From contig PHBU01000001.1 in NCBI GenBank assembly GCA_002840685.1, positions 62,001-126,000 of the forward strand: a stretch of 64,000 nt of DNA. The letters are read 5' to 3'. Under the pieces are notes generated by a model that saw only the letters and a list, made by a program, of their open reading frames with translations, did no database searches and had not been told where the DNA came from. Positions 1-8,290 of the stretch are shown here, one piece after another; positions within the stretch are counted from its first letter, which is position 1; each line of letters opens with the position of its first letter. The translations under genes and the position numbers were made by a program. This DNA is from Chloroflexi bacterium HGW-Chloroflexi-6. Its GTDB lineage: Bacteria; Chloroflexota; Anaerolineae; Anaerolineales; Villigracilaceae.

Positions 1-520
1 AGCGCTCGGACAGGGGGGCAGATGGATTCTGAACAACTTCCAAGATGATGGCAGGCTCTGACAGCGAGATCAGGTGGCAGCTATATCCCTGAATTTGGCC
101 CAACCACGAAACAGAATAAAGGCCTTTTGTGCTGATATTCGCCAGCCACTGACAGACATTCAGGTTGTTGCCCATGAACATCATTTCGGGCAGGTAACCG
201 GTTTCGAAAAAGCCATCATCCCCACGATAAGAAGCAGTCGCATCTTCTTGTTGCCATGCAACAGGGAAATTAAACGAATACCAGCCCTGCGGGTCGAGAT
301 AGACACGCTCATCGGGCTGGGTGGGGACGGGAACCTGGGCCTGTGTGCTGACTGCGGTGGGGCTGCCAACCGGAAAAATGATCGGCGTTTGGCTCGTAAC
401 CGATTTGGGAAATACAGCATACGGGCTGGGAGTTACCGTTATCGGCGGCCTTGCTGCCTGGGTGCAGGATCCCAACAGCAGGAGCAGAAAAGAACAGGCA
501 ACAATCGCAATTTTCTTCAT
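1..520 (-). CDS. Putative lipoprotein, 3' end cut by window edge
   Basis: The reading frame opens with ATG at 520 and stays open to base 2, giving 173 residues without a stop, so the C-terminus lies outside the window. The protein starts with a lipoprotein signal: MKK, a run of leucines and the lipobox LLGSC, with Cys at residue 19. It should be exported and lipid-anchored. A Pro/Thr/Val-rich linker (about residues 24-68) leads into a folded part beginning DPQGWYSFNFPVAW, which resembles N-termini of surface lipoproteins that start with a PsbP/photosystem-like fold. The family is not recognised with certainty. It is followed upstream on the same strand by the DUF2568-like gene. Confidence 0.75.
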   Translation of the reverse strand, partial: MKKIAIVACSFLLLLLGSCTQAARPPITVTPSPYAVFPKSVTSQTPIIFPVGSPTAVSTQAQVPVPTQPDERVYLDPQGWYSFNFPVAWQQEDATASYRGDDGFFETGYLPEMMFMGNNLNVCQWLANISTKGLYSVSWLGQIQGYSCHLISLSEPAIILEVVQNPSAPLSER

Positions 521-534
521 AAAGTATTCAATGG

Positions 535-903
535 TTAACGAGCAAGCAACCACCAGACGCGGTCATAGGAAATCAGGGAATGAAGCAGGCTGATGATGCC
601 AAGAACCAGCGCCGGAATTACATGGCCCAGATCATACAAGGCCCAGGCAGCGAGCGCAAAAAATGCCAGTTCAATCACCAGTCGCAGCAGGCCGGGGATA
701 GGAACTGGGGCCTTCCCTGATCGGCTGGGATCATTTGGAACCGCAAAAACGCCCCAAATGATCGCCAGGAGGAGCGGGATGCTCAGCGCCAGAACGAAAC
801 GCAGCCCGTCCACGCGCTGCTGCCAGCCCCAAATTCCCATCGTCAGCAGGGCGGAGAGTTCAAGCAGGAAGCGAAGGCCAAGATTTACAGGATGTGATCC
901 CAT
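535..903 (-). CDS. YrdB/DUF2568 family small integral membrane protein
   Basis: The product has 122 residues and four hydrophobic segments (about 10-28, 36-56, 75-93 and 96-112), as in the YrdB/DUF2568 family, whose function is unknown. I chose the ATG at 903 because AAGGAA lies just upstream; the frame stays open further to 1005, but that extension is basic and Cys-rich and looks non-coding. The core WGVFAVPNDPSRSG between the second and third segments is typical of the family. The stop is 14 bases before the lipoprotein start, so the two genes are probably one transcript. Confidence 0.75.
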   Translation of the reverse strand: MGSHPVNLGLRFLLELSALLTMGIWGWQQRVDGLRFVLALSIPLLLAIIWGVFAVPNDPSRSGKAPVPIPGLLRLVIELAFFALAAWALYDLGHVIPALVLGIISLLHSLISYDRVWWLLAR

Positions 904-1053
904 GGGATGTTCCTTCTCAATAACTGGCAAGGTTTCTTGTTTGGCGCAAACATTGACACAAAGCACATTCATTTTAGCAGTTTTCCTGTTACGATTTCGT
1001 TTCATTCAAATTCCCCAGGGACATGACCGAAAACCCTTTCGGTGTTTTGGCAA

Positions 1054-1082
1054 TTGTAATAGAACAAATATTCTGCTAAAAT
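1054..1082 (+). promoter_or_regulatory. Sigma70-like promoter for the acetyltransferase gene
   Basis: TTGTAA (1054-1059) and TAAAAT (1077-1082) are separated by 17 bases. TG at 1074-1075 adds an extended -10 element. The acetyltransferase ATG is 22 bases further on, with AAGGA as ribosome binding site. Confidence 0.65.
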
Positions 1083-1104
1083 AAATCCAACCCAAGGATT
1101 ATCT

Positions 1105-1686
1105 ATGTCCATCGAAATGCAACCTCTCACATCTAACTGTTGGAACGATCTGGAAAGCCTATTCAGCACAAATGGCGCTTGTGGGGGCTGCTGGTGCATG
1201 TTTTGGCGGCTGGAGCGCGCCGAGTACAAGAAATTGCGCGGTGATGGAACAAAAGCCGTTCTAAAAAGAATGGCAGAGCAAGGAGAAGCCCCGGGGCTTG
1301 TGGCGTATCTGGACGGCAAACCCGCCGCCTGGTGCTCGATCGGCCCGCGCGAAGATTACCACGCTCTTGAAAATTCACGCATCCTCAAACGTGTGGACGA
1401 TAGCCCAGTCTGGTCGATTGTCTGCTTTTTTGTCGCCAAACCTTTTCGCAAAAAAGGTCTCATGTACGATTTGCTGCGCGGCGCAGTGGATTATGCCGCC
1501 CAAAACGGCGCAAAAATGATCGAGGGCTACCCCATTGACATGCAGCATCCCAAACTCGCCGGGCAAAAACTGAACGGCCCGAGCGGCTTTATGGGCATCG
1601 CCGCCGCGTTCCGCCAGGTTGGTTTCGTCGAAGTCGGGCGGGCTTCTGAAACCCAATTGATCATGCGTTACACGGTTCAAGATTAA
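1105..1686 (+). CDS. GNAT-family N-acetyltransferase
   Basis: This 193-residue protein looks like a single GNAT domain that would transfer an acetyl group from acetyl-CoA to an unknown amine. The acetyl-CoA-binding part is VWSIVCFFVAKPFRKKGLM (about residues 103-121), followed by the helix LLRGAVDYAAQNGAKMIEGYP. The N-terminus has an unusual Cys/Trp cluster (CGGCWCMFWR, residues 27-36), found in a subgroup of bacterial GNATs. AAGGA lies upstream of ATG 1105. The stop is 9 bases before the hydrolase gene, so the two are likely co-transcribed. The substrate cannot be read from sequence. Confidence 0.85.
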   Translation: MSIEMQPLTSNCWNDLESLFSTNGACGGCWCMFWRLERAEYKKLRGDGTKAVLKRMAEQGEAPGLVAYLDGKPAAWCSIGPREDYHALENSRILKRVDDSPVWSIVCFFVAKPFRKKGLMYDLLRGAVDYAAQNGAKMIEGYPIDMQHPKLAGQKLNGPSGFMGIAAAFRQVGFVEVGRASETQLIMRYTVQD

Positions 1687-1695
1687 GGAGCAAAT

Positions 1696-2355
1696 ATGGA
1701 TATTCAGATTCAAGTCAACGATCAACCTGTCAGCGCCTTTCTGGCTCTTCCCGCCAGCGGGACCGGCCCAGGCCTGCTTGTCTTACATGCCTGGTGGGGG
1801 CTCAAACCCTTTATCAAACAACTCTGCGAGCGCCTGGCCGGGCAGGGATTTGTGGCCCTGGCTCCCGACCTGTATAACGGCCCGACCGCCAACACCATCG
1901 ACGAAGCCAAAGCCCTGACCGAATCCGCGGACTGGCAGCGGGTCGGCGACACCGTCATGGCCGCCAAAGACTACCTGCTGGCGCACCCGGCTAACACAAC
2001 ACAAAAGATCGGCGTGATGGGCTTTTCGATGGGCGCCTACTGGACCCTGGTGGCCGCAACGCGCGCGCCGCAGCAAGTCGCCGCAGCGGTCGTTTTTTAC
2101 GGCATCGGGGAAGGCGATTGGGGCAAGATGCAGGCCAAATTCCTTGGCCACTTCAGCGATGTGGATGAGTGGGAGCCGCTCGAAGGGATTCAGGCTATGG
2201 AAAAAGATATGCGCGCCGCCGGGGCGGATGCGACCTTCGACTTCTACCCCGGGCTGGCCCACTGGTTCTTTGAATCTGACCGACCCGAATACGATCCCGC
2301 CGCCGCAGAGCTGGCCTGGCAGCGAACGGTTTCGTTTTTACGAGACAATTTATAG
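1696..2355 (+). CDS. Dienelactone hydrolase family alpha/beta hydrolase
   Basis: The 219 residues match the whole dienelactone-hydrolase fold, including the early HAWWG segment (oxyanion region) and the nucleophile elbow GFSMGAYW. Classical dienelactone hydrolases use Cys in the elbow; here it is Ser, as in many general esterases of the family. The acid is probably the Asp in HFSDVDEW and the base the His in GLAHWFF near the C-terminus. It is cytoplasmic, with no signal peptide. The start is preceded by AAGGAG, 9 bases after the acetyltransferase stop. A strong terminator follows. The substrate is unknown. Confidence 0.88.
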   Translation: MDIQIQVNDQPVSAFLALPASGTGPGLLVLHAWWGLKPFIKQLCERLAGQGFVALAPDLYNGPTANTIDEAKALTESADWQRVGDTVMAAKDYLLAHPANTTQKIGVMGFSMGAYWTLVAATRAPQQVAAAVVFYGIGEGDWGKMQAKFLGHFSDVDEWEPLEGIQAMEKDMRAAGADATFDFYPGLAHWFFESDRPEYDPAAAELAWQRTVSFLRDNL

Positions 2356-2362
2356 AAGATGC

Positions 2363-2389
2363 AGGGCGGCCAGTCGGCCGCCCTTTTAT
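2363..2389 (+). terminator. Rho-independent terminator after the hydrolase
   Basis: AGGGCGGCC (2363-2371) pairs perfectly with GGCCGCCCT (2376-2384) around a 4-base loop and is followed by TTTATTT. It lies 8 bases beyond the hydrolase stop. Confidence 0.9.
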
Positions 2390-2550
2390 TTGAGATATGC
2401 TAATGTTCCAGAGATCGCGGGCAGATTGATGCGCCGCTCGTAGTAAAATAGGGAAGTTATGTCCGATTTGGCAACTATATGGCGGGTCGGGCATCCAAAT
2501 GCTGTGTATCAAAACCATGCAAACCGCTAAATCATCTTCAGGAGATTTAC

Positions 2551-3951
2551 ATGTCAGAACAATATGATGTTGTTGTCGTCGGCGCCGGGCCAGGCGGGTA
2601 TGTCGCCGCCATCCGCGCTTCGCAATTGGGTTTAAAAACTGCCATCGTTGACAAACAATGGATGGGGGGCGTCTGTCTTAATGTTGGCTGTATCCCGTCC
2701 AAAGCGCTGCTGCGCAACGCCGAGATCGCGCACATTCTACGCGAACGCGGCAAGGAATTTGGTTTTTCGTTCGAAAACCTGAAACTCGACTATGGCGCAG
2801 CCGTCAAACGCAGCCGCCAGGTTTCAGACAGGCTTGTCAAAGGCATCGGCTTTTTGATGAAGAAGAACAATATCGCCGTGCACATGGGCGTTGGCAAACT
2901 GACCGCCAAAGACACCGTTGCCGTGACCGATAAAGACGGCAAAGTCACCGAACTGAAAGCCAAAAATATCATCGTTGCCACCGGCGCGAGCGTGGCCGTT
3001 CCCGGTGCGTGGAAAGTGGATGGCGAGAAAGTTGTTACCTATTGGGAAGCGATCTTGCAGGAGAAACTGCCCAAGAGCGTGGTTGTGATCGGCTCCGGCG
3101 CGATCGGCGTCGAATTTTCGACCGTCTGGAGTTCCTACGGCGTGGATGTGACCATCGTCGAGATGCTGCCGCGCATCGTGCCGCTCGAAGACGAAGAGAT
3201 CAGCGCCGAACTGGAGAAGGCTTTTAAGAAGCGCGGGATCAAGATTTTAGCCGGACACAAGGTCGAGGCGGTCGAGAACACGGCTGCGGGTGTCAAGGTC
3301 ACGGTATCCGCTGGCGGCGAGACAAAAGTGCTCGAAGCTGAACAGGCCCTCGTGGCGATCGGCTTCCGTCCCAATTCCAAAGATTTGGGTCTCGAAGCGC
3401 TCGGCGTCAAGATCTCGGAGCGCGGCATGATCGAAATTGACGACAAAATGCAGACCAACGTGCCCGGGATTTACGCCATCGGCGATGTGACCGGCAAGCT
3501 GATGCTGGCACACGTCGGTTCGGCGATGGGCATCCTGGCCGCCGAGGCGATTGCCGGGCATGAAACCTACGCGCTCAATTACGAGATGATGCCGCGCGCC
3601 ACTTACTGCCAGCCGCAGATCGCATCGTTCGGTCTGACCGAGGCCCAGGCCAAAGAGCGCGGCTACACCGTCAAGATCGGGCGCTTCCCCTTCCAGCCAA
3701 ATGGCAAGGCGCTCGGGCTGGGTGACTATGCCGGCTTCGTCAAACTGGTGATCGACGAAAAATATGGCGAGATCCTGGGCGCTTCACTGATCGGCCCCGA
3801 AGTGACCGAACTGCTGCCCGAACTGACCCTGGCGCAGATGATGGAACTGACCCCGGCCGAGATCGCCCGCAACGTGCATGCCCACCCGACGATCTCGGAG
3901 GCCATTATGGAAGCCGCTCACGCCGCTGAAGGCAGCGCGATCCACATCTAG
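2551..3951 (+). CDS. lpdA: Dihydrolipoyl dehydrogenase
   Basis: This 466-residue flavoprotein reoxidises dihydrolipoyl groups with NAD+, serving as E3 of 2-oxoacid dehydrogenases or as L-protein of the glycine cleavage system. An FAD-binding [10 protein letters not shown] is near residue 11, the redox disulfide CLNVGC at about 45-50, the NAD-binding [10 protein letters not shown] near 180, the second FAD contact YAIGDVTG near 308 and the catalytic His-Glu pair in [13 protein letters not shown] near the C-terminus. The start is ATG 2551 with AGGAG 8 bases upstream; the frame is open from 2479 but that part is not conserved. No 2-oxoacid dehydrogenase genes are adjacent. The glyA-gcvT fusion at 43-46 kb makes a glycine-cleavage role plausible. 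Confidence 0.95.
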   Translation: MSEQYDVVVVGAGPGGYVAAIRASQLGLKTAIVDKQWMGGVCLNVGCIPSKALLRNAEIAHILRERGKEFGFSFENLKLDYGAAVKRSRQVSDRLVKGIGFLMKKNNIAVHMGVGKLTAKDTVAVTDKDGKVTELKAKNIIVATGASVAVPGAWKVDGEKVVTYWEAILQEKLPKSVVVIGSGAIGVEFSTVWSSYGVDVTIVEMLPRIVPLEDEEISAELEKAFKKRGIKILAGHKVEAVENTAAGVKVTVSAGGETKVLEAEQALVAIGFRPNSKDLGLEALGVKISERGMIEIDDKMQTNVPGIYAIGDVTGKLMLAHVGSAMGILAAEAIAGHETYALNYEMMPRATYCQPQIASFGLTEAQAKERGYTVKIGRFPFQPNGKALGLGDYAGFVKLVIDEKYGEILGASLIGPEVTELLPELTLAQMMELTPAEIARNVHAHPTISEAIMEAAHAAEGSAIHI

Positions 3952-3973
3952 TACGGGAAACAAAAATGCATCC

Positions 3974-4005
3974 AAGACCGTCTGATAAAGGCGGTCTTTT
4001 TCTTT
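3974..4005 (+). terminator. Rho-independent terminator after lpdA
   Basis: AAGACCG (3974-3980) pairs with CGGTCTT (3992-3998), followed by TTCTTT. It ends the single-gene lpdA transcript. Confidence 0.85.
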
Positions 4006-4059
4006 GACCGTTTCTGCCTGTCTGACACACAAAAATTTCTGCACAAAAAGGAAACTCAA

Positions 4060-5025
4060 ATGAAAACCCCTATTTTCATCTCGCTTGTGATTTTGCTCAT
4101 AATGAGCGCCTGCAGCCTGCCGTTTGGAATGGCTGTTGAAACCGCTGTGCCTGAACCGCTGCCGGTTGTTGAAACAGTACCCGCGCCGGTGGTCGAGACC
4201 CCTGCCCCGATCATCGATACCCCCGCCCTGACCGTGGAGCAGGCCCTGAATGCAACCTATACCCTGGCATCCAACGATGGCGGCCAAATGGAATACGGTT
4301 TGGTTGATGGCGGTTATCAGAATGGCAGCGATCCGGCCGCAGTCGGCTATGCGGCGGTCTTCATCCTGCGCGACCAGATCGCCCTGGGCGACATCAACGG
4401 TGATGGCGCAGGCGATGCCGTTGTGCCGGTCGGACTTAACTTCGGCGGGACGGGGCAATTCGTTTTTCTAGCCGCGCTGCTCAACCAGGGCGGGCTGCCC
4501 GTCCACGCTGCGCCGGCCACCTATGGCCTCGGCGACCGTCCGATGGTGCAAGCGCTGACCATTGAGAACGGCAAGATCAACCTGTCGGCAACGGTTTCCG
4601 GACCCAATGACCCGGCCTGCTGCCCAACCAACCCGCTCACGATGACTTTCGAGTACAACGAGATGGGCTACCGCGTTTTGCATGTTACAACCACCACCCC
4701 GACCGGCCTGGTGCGCCAGATCAGCATCAGCGACCCGGCCCCCGAAGCCAGTGTCGGGCCGCAGGTTATCATCAGCGGCAGCACCACCGTCGGCCCGTTT
4801 GAGAACACTCTGCTTTATCGCATCTATGGCCCGGACGGGATGGCCGTCACCGAGGCTGGTTTCATGGTTCAAAACGAAGAAATCGGCCAGCCCTCGACCT
4901 TTGCCCTGCCGCTCGACTTTGCCGCCCTGGGCTTGAGCGGGCGCATCCGTGTCGAGATCGCCGAACTGAGCATGGCCGACGGCTCAACCCTGATGTTGGA
5001 CAGCATTTACCTGAATGTAAAATAG
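4060..5025 (+). CDS. Putative exported lipoprotein of unknown function
   Basis: The 321-residue product starts with a lipoprotein signal (MKTPIFISLVILLIMSAC, Cys at 18). A Pro/Val/Glu-rich spacer extends to about residue 58. The next part, with DQIALGDINGDGAGDAVVPV near 105-124, resembles FG-GAP-like or calcium-binding DxNxDG loops. The C-terminal 110 residues (SISDPAPEASVGPQVIISGSTTV onward) look like an immunoglobulin-like or Gmad2 domain: the pattern ISGST-FENTLLYRIYGPDG is typical of Gmad2, often found on Gram-positive and Chloroflexi lipoproteins. AAGGA precedes the start. A stable hairpin follows the gene. The function is not known. Confidence 0.8.
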   Translation: MKTPIFISLVILLIMSACSLPFGMAVETAVPEPLPVVETVPAPVVETPAPIIDTPALTVEQALNATYTLASNDGGQMEYGLVDGGYQNGSDPAAVGYAAVFILRDQIALGDINGDGAGDAVVPVGLNFGGTGQFVFLAALLNQGGLPVHAAPATYGLGDRPMVQALTIENGKINLSATVSGPNDPACCPTNPLTMTFEYNEMGYRVLHVTTTTPTGLVRQISISDPAPEASVGPQVIISGSTTVGPFENTLLYRIYGPDGMAVTEAGFMVQNEEIGQPSTFALPLDFAALGLSGRIRVEIAELSMADGSTLMLDSIYLNVK

Positions 5026-5065
5026 GTTTTACTCCAAAGTAAAATACGCAATCCCAGCGATCACG

Positions 5066-5101
5066 CAGACCTCCCAGATAAATAATCTTTTGGGAGGTCT
5101 G
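5066..5101 (+). terminator. Hairpin after the Gmad2-like lipoprotein gene
   Basis: CAGACCTCCCA (5066-5076) pairs perfectly with TGGGAGGTCTG (5091-5101). No T-run follows directly, so it may be a weak or Rho-assisted terminator or an mRNA 3' stabiliser. Confidence 0.6.
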
Positions 5102-5230
5102 TGCAGTTAAAGTTGGCGGAATGGCATATTTTCCATGCTTCTCCCGTATAATAATTTTAGATACAACACGCTGAAGACAGCAGCGCTTTCGTCCTGTTCA
5201 GATTATCCTGTCAACAGAGTCGGAGAGAAG

Positions 5231-5713
5231 ATGGCCGAAGAAAAAACTTATACCGTGGAGCAGGCTCATTATTTTTTTGCGCTTGAATTCCACACCAAAA
5301 CCTGGGAATTGCTTGAAAAAGCCGAACGCAGCAAAGCCGAAGATACCCACATGCTCGATTTTGCGCATGCCTCCCTGGCCCACTGGCGCTCGATCGGCAC
5401 AGCCACCCGCCACAAACGTGGAGAGTGGCTGGTTTCGCGCGTTTATGCCGTGCTGGGGAACGGTGCCGAAGCTCTGAAACACGCCATCCTGAGCTACGAG
5501 GTTTTCGAGAGAAACAAAAACGAAATGGATGATTTCGATGGCGCATTTGTTTATGAAGCCATCGCGCGCGCCTATGCCGTCAGCGGTCAAAAAACCGAGG
5601 CACTCAAGTTCATCGGACTGGCTAAAAAATCGGCCGAATCGATCCGCGAAAAGGATGACCGAGATGTATTTCTGGCCGAGTTCAACAGCGGAGAGTGGTA
5701 CGGGGTGAAGTAA
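5231..5713 (+). CDS. Helical hypothetical protein, TPR-like
   Basis: The product has 160 residues, is rich in Ala, Glu and Lys and is predicted by eye to be all helical. Two helix-turn-helix units (YFALEFHTKTWELLEKAERSK and VYEAIARAYAVSGQKTEAL) have the small-large residue spacing of tetratricopeptide repeats, suggesting a cytoplasmic scaffold role. The start is ATG 5231 with GGAGAG upstream; a longer frame from 5135 reads through probable promoter DNA (TATAAT at 5147-5152). The precise family is not recognised. Confidence 0.7.
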   Translation: MAEEKTYTVEQAHYFFALEFHTKTWELLEKAERSKAEDTHMLDFAHASLAHWRSIGTATRHKRGEWLVSRVYAVLGNGAEALKHAILSYEVFERNKNEMDDFDGAFVYEAIARAYAVSGQKTEALKFIGLAKKSAESIREKDDRDVFLAEFNSGEWYGVK

Positions 5714-5831
5714 AAATAACCCGATCGTGGCCGCTTTTTTTTACAAAAACAGACAATCGACAGGCATTCCAACTGGCTTGTCGGGTACAATATAGAAAAT
5801 TTTTCGGTCCCTGTAGACAAAAGGAGAATCC

Positions 5832-6257
5832 ATGTATCACACAATCATTATTGCCGGTAATGTTGGTCGCGACCCTGAAATGCGCTATACCCCTTCAGGC
5901 CAGCCCGTCACCTCGTTCTCAGTAGCCACCAACCGCCAATACACCAGCAGCAGCGGTGAAACGGTTAAAGAAACCATCTGGTTTCGCGTCACCACCTGGG
6001 GCAAAACCGCCGAGGTCTGCAACCAGTATGTTAAAAAAGGCAGCAAAGTGCTGGTAGAAGGCACACTGCGTCCCGATCCGGCCACCGGCTCGCCCAAAAT
6101 TTATCAGAAACAAGACGGCTCACACGGTTCCAGTTACGAAGTGACTGCCAACACGGTGCGCTTCCTGTCCAGCCGCGATGAAGCGGGCGGGGGCATGGGC
6201 GGTGATATGGGCGGCGGCAATTATGTCGGCGCACCCGAAGAAGATATTCCCTTCTAG
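5832..6257 (+). CDS. ssb: Single-stranded DNA-binding protein
   Basis: This 141-residue SSB coats single-stranded DNA in replication and repair. The OB fold covers about residues 1-110 (GNVGRDPEMRYTPSGQPVTSFSVATN, then ETIWFRVTTWGKTAE with the DNA-stacking aromatics). A Gly-rich linker leads to the acidic tail EEDIPF, the conserved protein-docking tip. ATG 5832 has AAGGAG 7 bases upstream. A perfect terminator follows, so ssb is probably transcribed alone, unlike the common rpsF-ssb-rpsR arrangement. Confidence 0.95.
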   Translation: MYHTIIIAGNVGRDPEMRYTPSGQPVTSFSVATNRQYTSSSGETVKETIWFRVTTWGKTAEVCNQYVKKGSKVLVEGTLRPDPATGSPKIYQKQDGSHGSSYEVTANTVRFLSSRDEAGGGMGGDMGGGNYVGAPEEDIPF

Positions 6258-6273
6258 GTATACTCACAGATGA

Positions 6274-6308
6274 CAACTTGCCACCCGGCAAGTTGTTGTC
6301 TTTTTTGG
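6274..6308 (+). terminator. Rho-independent terminator after ssb
   Basis: ACAACTTGCC (6274-6283) pairs perfectly with GGCAAGTTGT (6288-6297) around ACCC, followed by TGTCTTTTTT. The TTG at 6278 that opens a longer frame for the next gene lies inside this stem and is not the real start. Confidence 0.9.
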
Positions 6309-6316
6309 GAGACGAG

Positions 6317-6682
6317 ATGACCGAAATGACCAAACCCGGCCCCCGGCCAACTACATCACTTGAAGTCCCGGCTGAACTGCAACCGGTCTATGCCAACCTG
6401 GTACGAATCGCCCACTCTCCCGCCGACATGGTATTGGATTTTGCCCACCTGCTGCCCGGCGAATCGCGCGCGCGTATCGGATCACGCATCCTGATGTCGC
6501 CGCTCAGCGCCAAGCTGCTCCACAAAGCCCTTGGCGAAAACCTGGCGCGCTATGAAGCCGCATTTGGTGAGATCAAAGTGCCATCGGCTTCCGCTTCGCT
6601 GGCAGACCAGCTCTTCAAACCATTTCAACAACCGCCCGATGCCGCCACACAGCCCGAAGAAGACAAACCTCGGCCAGAATGA
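6317..6682 (+). CDS. DUF3467 domain protein
   Basis: The 121-residue product matches DUF3467, a small family of unknown function. The core is ELQPVYANLVRIAHSPADMV followed by LDFAHLLPGESRARIGSRILMSPLSAKLLHKALGENLARYEAAFGEI (about residues 22-95). The C-terminal 25 residues are Pro/Glu-rich and probably disordered. The start is ATG 6317 with GGGAGACGAG directly upstream. It precedes the translin-like gene by 25 bases on the same strand. Confidence 0.85.
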   Translation: MTEMTKPGPRPTTSLEVPAELQPVYANLVRIAHSPADMVLDFAHLLPGESRARIGSRILMSPLSAKLLHKALGENLARYEAAFGEIKVPSASASLADQLFKPFQQPPDAATQPEEDKPRPE

Positions 6683-6707
6683 TCGGCGTCGTGCGCCAGG
6701 AAAACTC

Positions 6708-7391
6708 ATGCAAAAATTAGAAGAAATTTCAGAACAGATCCGCCGGACATTCGACTCGCGCACTGCCGCCCGCGACCAGGCCCTGGCCCAGGCGCGCATG
6801 CTCACCCGGCACTGCTCGCAGGCCATCCGGGCTGTCCATCGCAGCGAGGAAGACACCATGCGCCAACAGCTGGCTGAAGCCAGCCAGCTGGCCGAAACCC
6901 TGCGAACCAGCCTGCATGATTACCCCGACCTGTACTATGCCGGTTACACCCAGGATGCGCTCAAGGAATTTGTCGAGGCCAACGTGACCTGCGCCCTGAT
7001 CCGCGGGGAAGCGTTGCCCGGCCCGGATGTACTCAAAGCCGAGCCCGCCACCTATCTGAACGGGCTGGCCGAAGTGGTTGGCGAACTGCGCCGGCGCTGT
7101 CTCGACATTCTGCGCCACGGCTATTCCAACGAGGCCGAACGCCTGCTGACCCAGATGGACGACATCTATGCTGTGCTGGTCACGATGGATTATCCCGACG
7201 CCATCACCAACGGCTTGCGCCGCCAGACGGATGTCGCCCGCAGCATTATCGAAAAAACCCGTGGCGATATCACCTTCAGCCTGCGCGGCGGATACCTGGC
7301 CGAGGCCATCTCGCGATTAAGCACCCAACTCGGCAGCGAAAATCCGCCCGAGGCCCCGGCACTGGCCCGCTTCGGAGGCGCAGACGAGTAA
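6708..7391 (+). CDS. Translin-family protein
   Basis: The 227-residue, all-helical product resembles the translin/TRAX family, nucleic-acid-binding oligomers best known from eukaryotes and also present in archaea and some bacteria. Supporting stretches are LEEISEQIRRTFDSRTAARDQAL at the N-terminus, LHDYPDLYYAGYTQDALKEFVEA (about 79-101) and the C-terminal DITFSLRGGYLAEAISRLSTQ helix. Start ATG 6708 follows AGGA by 6 bases; the frame is open from 6531 but overlaps the DUF3467 gene. The stop is one base before the next gene. Automatic annotation sometimes calls such proteins haloacid dehalogenases without basis. Confidence 0.75.
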   Translation: MQKLEEISEQIRRTFDSRTAARDQALAQARMLTRHCSQAIRAVHRSEEDTMRQQLAEASQLAETLRTSLHDYPDLYYAGYTQDALKEFVEANVTCALIRGEALPGPDVLKAEPATYLNGLAEVVGELRRRCLDILRHGYSNEAERLLTQMDDIYAVLVTMDYPDAITNGLRRQTDVARSIIEKTRGDITFSLRGGYLAEAISRLSTQLGSENPPEAPALARFGGADE

Positions 7392-7392
7392 A

Positions 7393-8055
7393 ATGGCGCG
7401 CGGCGGACGTAAATTCCCCTTACTGTTGTACAGGCACCTGCTTGGCCGCTGGTGGACGCCCATTTTCACGCTGGGGCTGGTTTTGATCCTGTATGTCGGC
7501 GCGCTTTGGGGGGCCGAATGGTATTACATCGACCCGGCAAAAAATATATTTCCCACCCTGCCGGAAGTGGACGGGATCGTTCTTATCGCGATCGGGGCTG
7601 TCTCGATCGTTTTCAGCCTGTTCCTGCTGACCATCCGGAATTTTGCGTACGTGCAATTGTTTGGCGATCACTTCAGGATCATCACACCTTTCCTGCGCCT
7701 GAACATTTCTTACAAGCGCATCAATCGGGTCACCTCCTCCGAAATGTCCGCCTTGTTTCCGCCCAATAAATTGTCATCCTGGCAGCGTGAAATGCTAAGG
7801 CCGCTGCTGTCGCGCACAGCCAATGTTGTCCACCTGACCAAATATCCACTTTCCCGTTTCTGGATGGGATTGTTTGTTTCGCCCTTCTTCTTCTGTGACA
7901 AAACCCCGCATTTTGTTTTGATCGTGGACGATTGGATGCGTCTGGGCACCGAGTTGGACAGCGCCCGCGTCTCGGGCAGGACAGAGCAAAAACCCAAAGC
8001 CAAGCCCAAGCTGACGCCCGGCTTGCTCGATGATTTGAACAAACATCTGAAATGA
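7393..8055 (+). CDS. Two-TM membrane protein of unknown function
   Basis: The 220 residues contain two transmembrane helices near the N-terminus (about 20-40 and 58-80) and a cytoplasmic C-terminal part. The segment ALYVQLFGDHFRIITPFLRLNISYKRINRVTSSEM-like region around residues 85-118 looks like a bacterial PH-like domain of membrane proteins. The ATG follows the translin stop by a single base, so the three genes 6317-8055 probably form one transcript. No enzyme motif is visible. Confidence 0.75.
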   Translation: MARGGRKFPLLLYRHLLGRWWTPIFTLGLVLILYVGALWGAEWYYIDPAKNIFPTLPEVDGIVLIAIGAVSIVFSLFLLTIRNFAYVQLFGDHFRIITPFLRLNISYKRINRVTSSEMSALFPPNKLSSWQREMLRPLLSRTANVVHLTKYPLSRFWMGLFVSPFFFCDKTPHFVLIVDDWMRLGTELDSARVSGRTEQKPKAKPKLTPGLLDDLNKHLK

Positions 8056-8073
8056 CAGCGTCATAAACTTTTT

Positions 8074-8089
8074 TGTGAAATACGTCACT
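8074..8089 (+). promoter_or_regulatory. CRP/FNR-type palindrome
   Basis: TGTGA (8074-8078), six bases, TCACT (8085-8089) matches the CRP consensus TGTGA-N6-TCACA in nine of ten fixed positions. Its centre is about 65 bases upstream of the start predicted for the candidate small RNA. A further GTGAC at 8099-8103 could form a second half site. Confidence 0.5.
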
Positions 8090-8111
8090 AACAAAAAGTG
8101 ACAAATATAGG

Positions 8112-8140
8112 TGGACGAAGGTTCAACAGGCTAGTATCAT
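8112..8140 (+). promoter_or_regulatory. Candidate promoter of the 8.15 kb small RNA
   Basis: TGGACG (8112-8117) and TATCAT (8135-8140) are 17 bases apart, matching sigma70 hexamers in four and five of six positions. Confidence 0.45.
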
Positions 8141-8146
8141 AATAAC

Positions 8147-8280
8147 CAAGAGATAGGGCAATAGCTCCTACTGTCTCCTCCTTTGGCGAATGCCTCCACT
8201 GGGTCCTCCCCCCGGTGGAGGCTGCGCTTTAAAGACAAAACTTCCGGGTTCAGAAAACCTCGGAAGTTTTGTCTTTAAAG
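8147..8280 (+). ncRNA. Candidate small RNA with three stem-loops
   Basis: No coding frame is apparent between 8056 and 8290. Downstream of the promoter-like hexamers the DNA encodes three successive stems: GAGATAG (8150-8156) with CTGTCTC (8171-8177); GCCTCCAC (8192-8199) with GTGGAGGC (8215-8222), enclosing a C-rich loop; and the long terminator-like stem 8227-8280. This is inference from structure only. A long 3' untranslated region of the upstream operon would look the same. Confidence 0.4.
8227..8280. terminator. Bidirectional terminator between convergent genes
   Basis: CTTTAAAGACAAAACTTCCG and its partner at 8257-8280 form an almost perfect 24-bp stem around CAGA. A-rich and T-rich arm ends give U-tracts in both directions. 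It separates the plus-strand cluster from the SET gene. Confidence 0.8.
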
Positions 8281-8290
8281 AAATTTGCCG

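Noticed and set aside
74-1084. Plus-strand frames opposite the truncated lipoprotein and the DUF2568 gene
   Set aside because: The minus strand has signal peptide, membrane helices and ribosome sites; the plus frames have none.
5757-5791. A promoter for ssb from TCGACA to TACAAT
   Set aside because: The spacer is 23 bases, too long for a standard sigma70 promoter.
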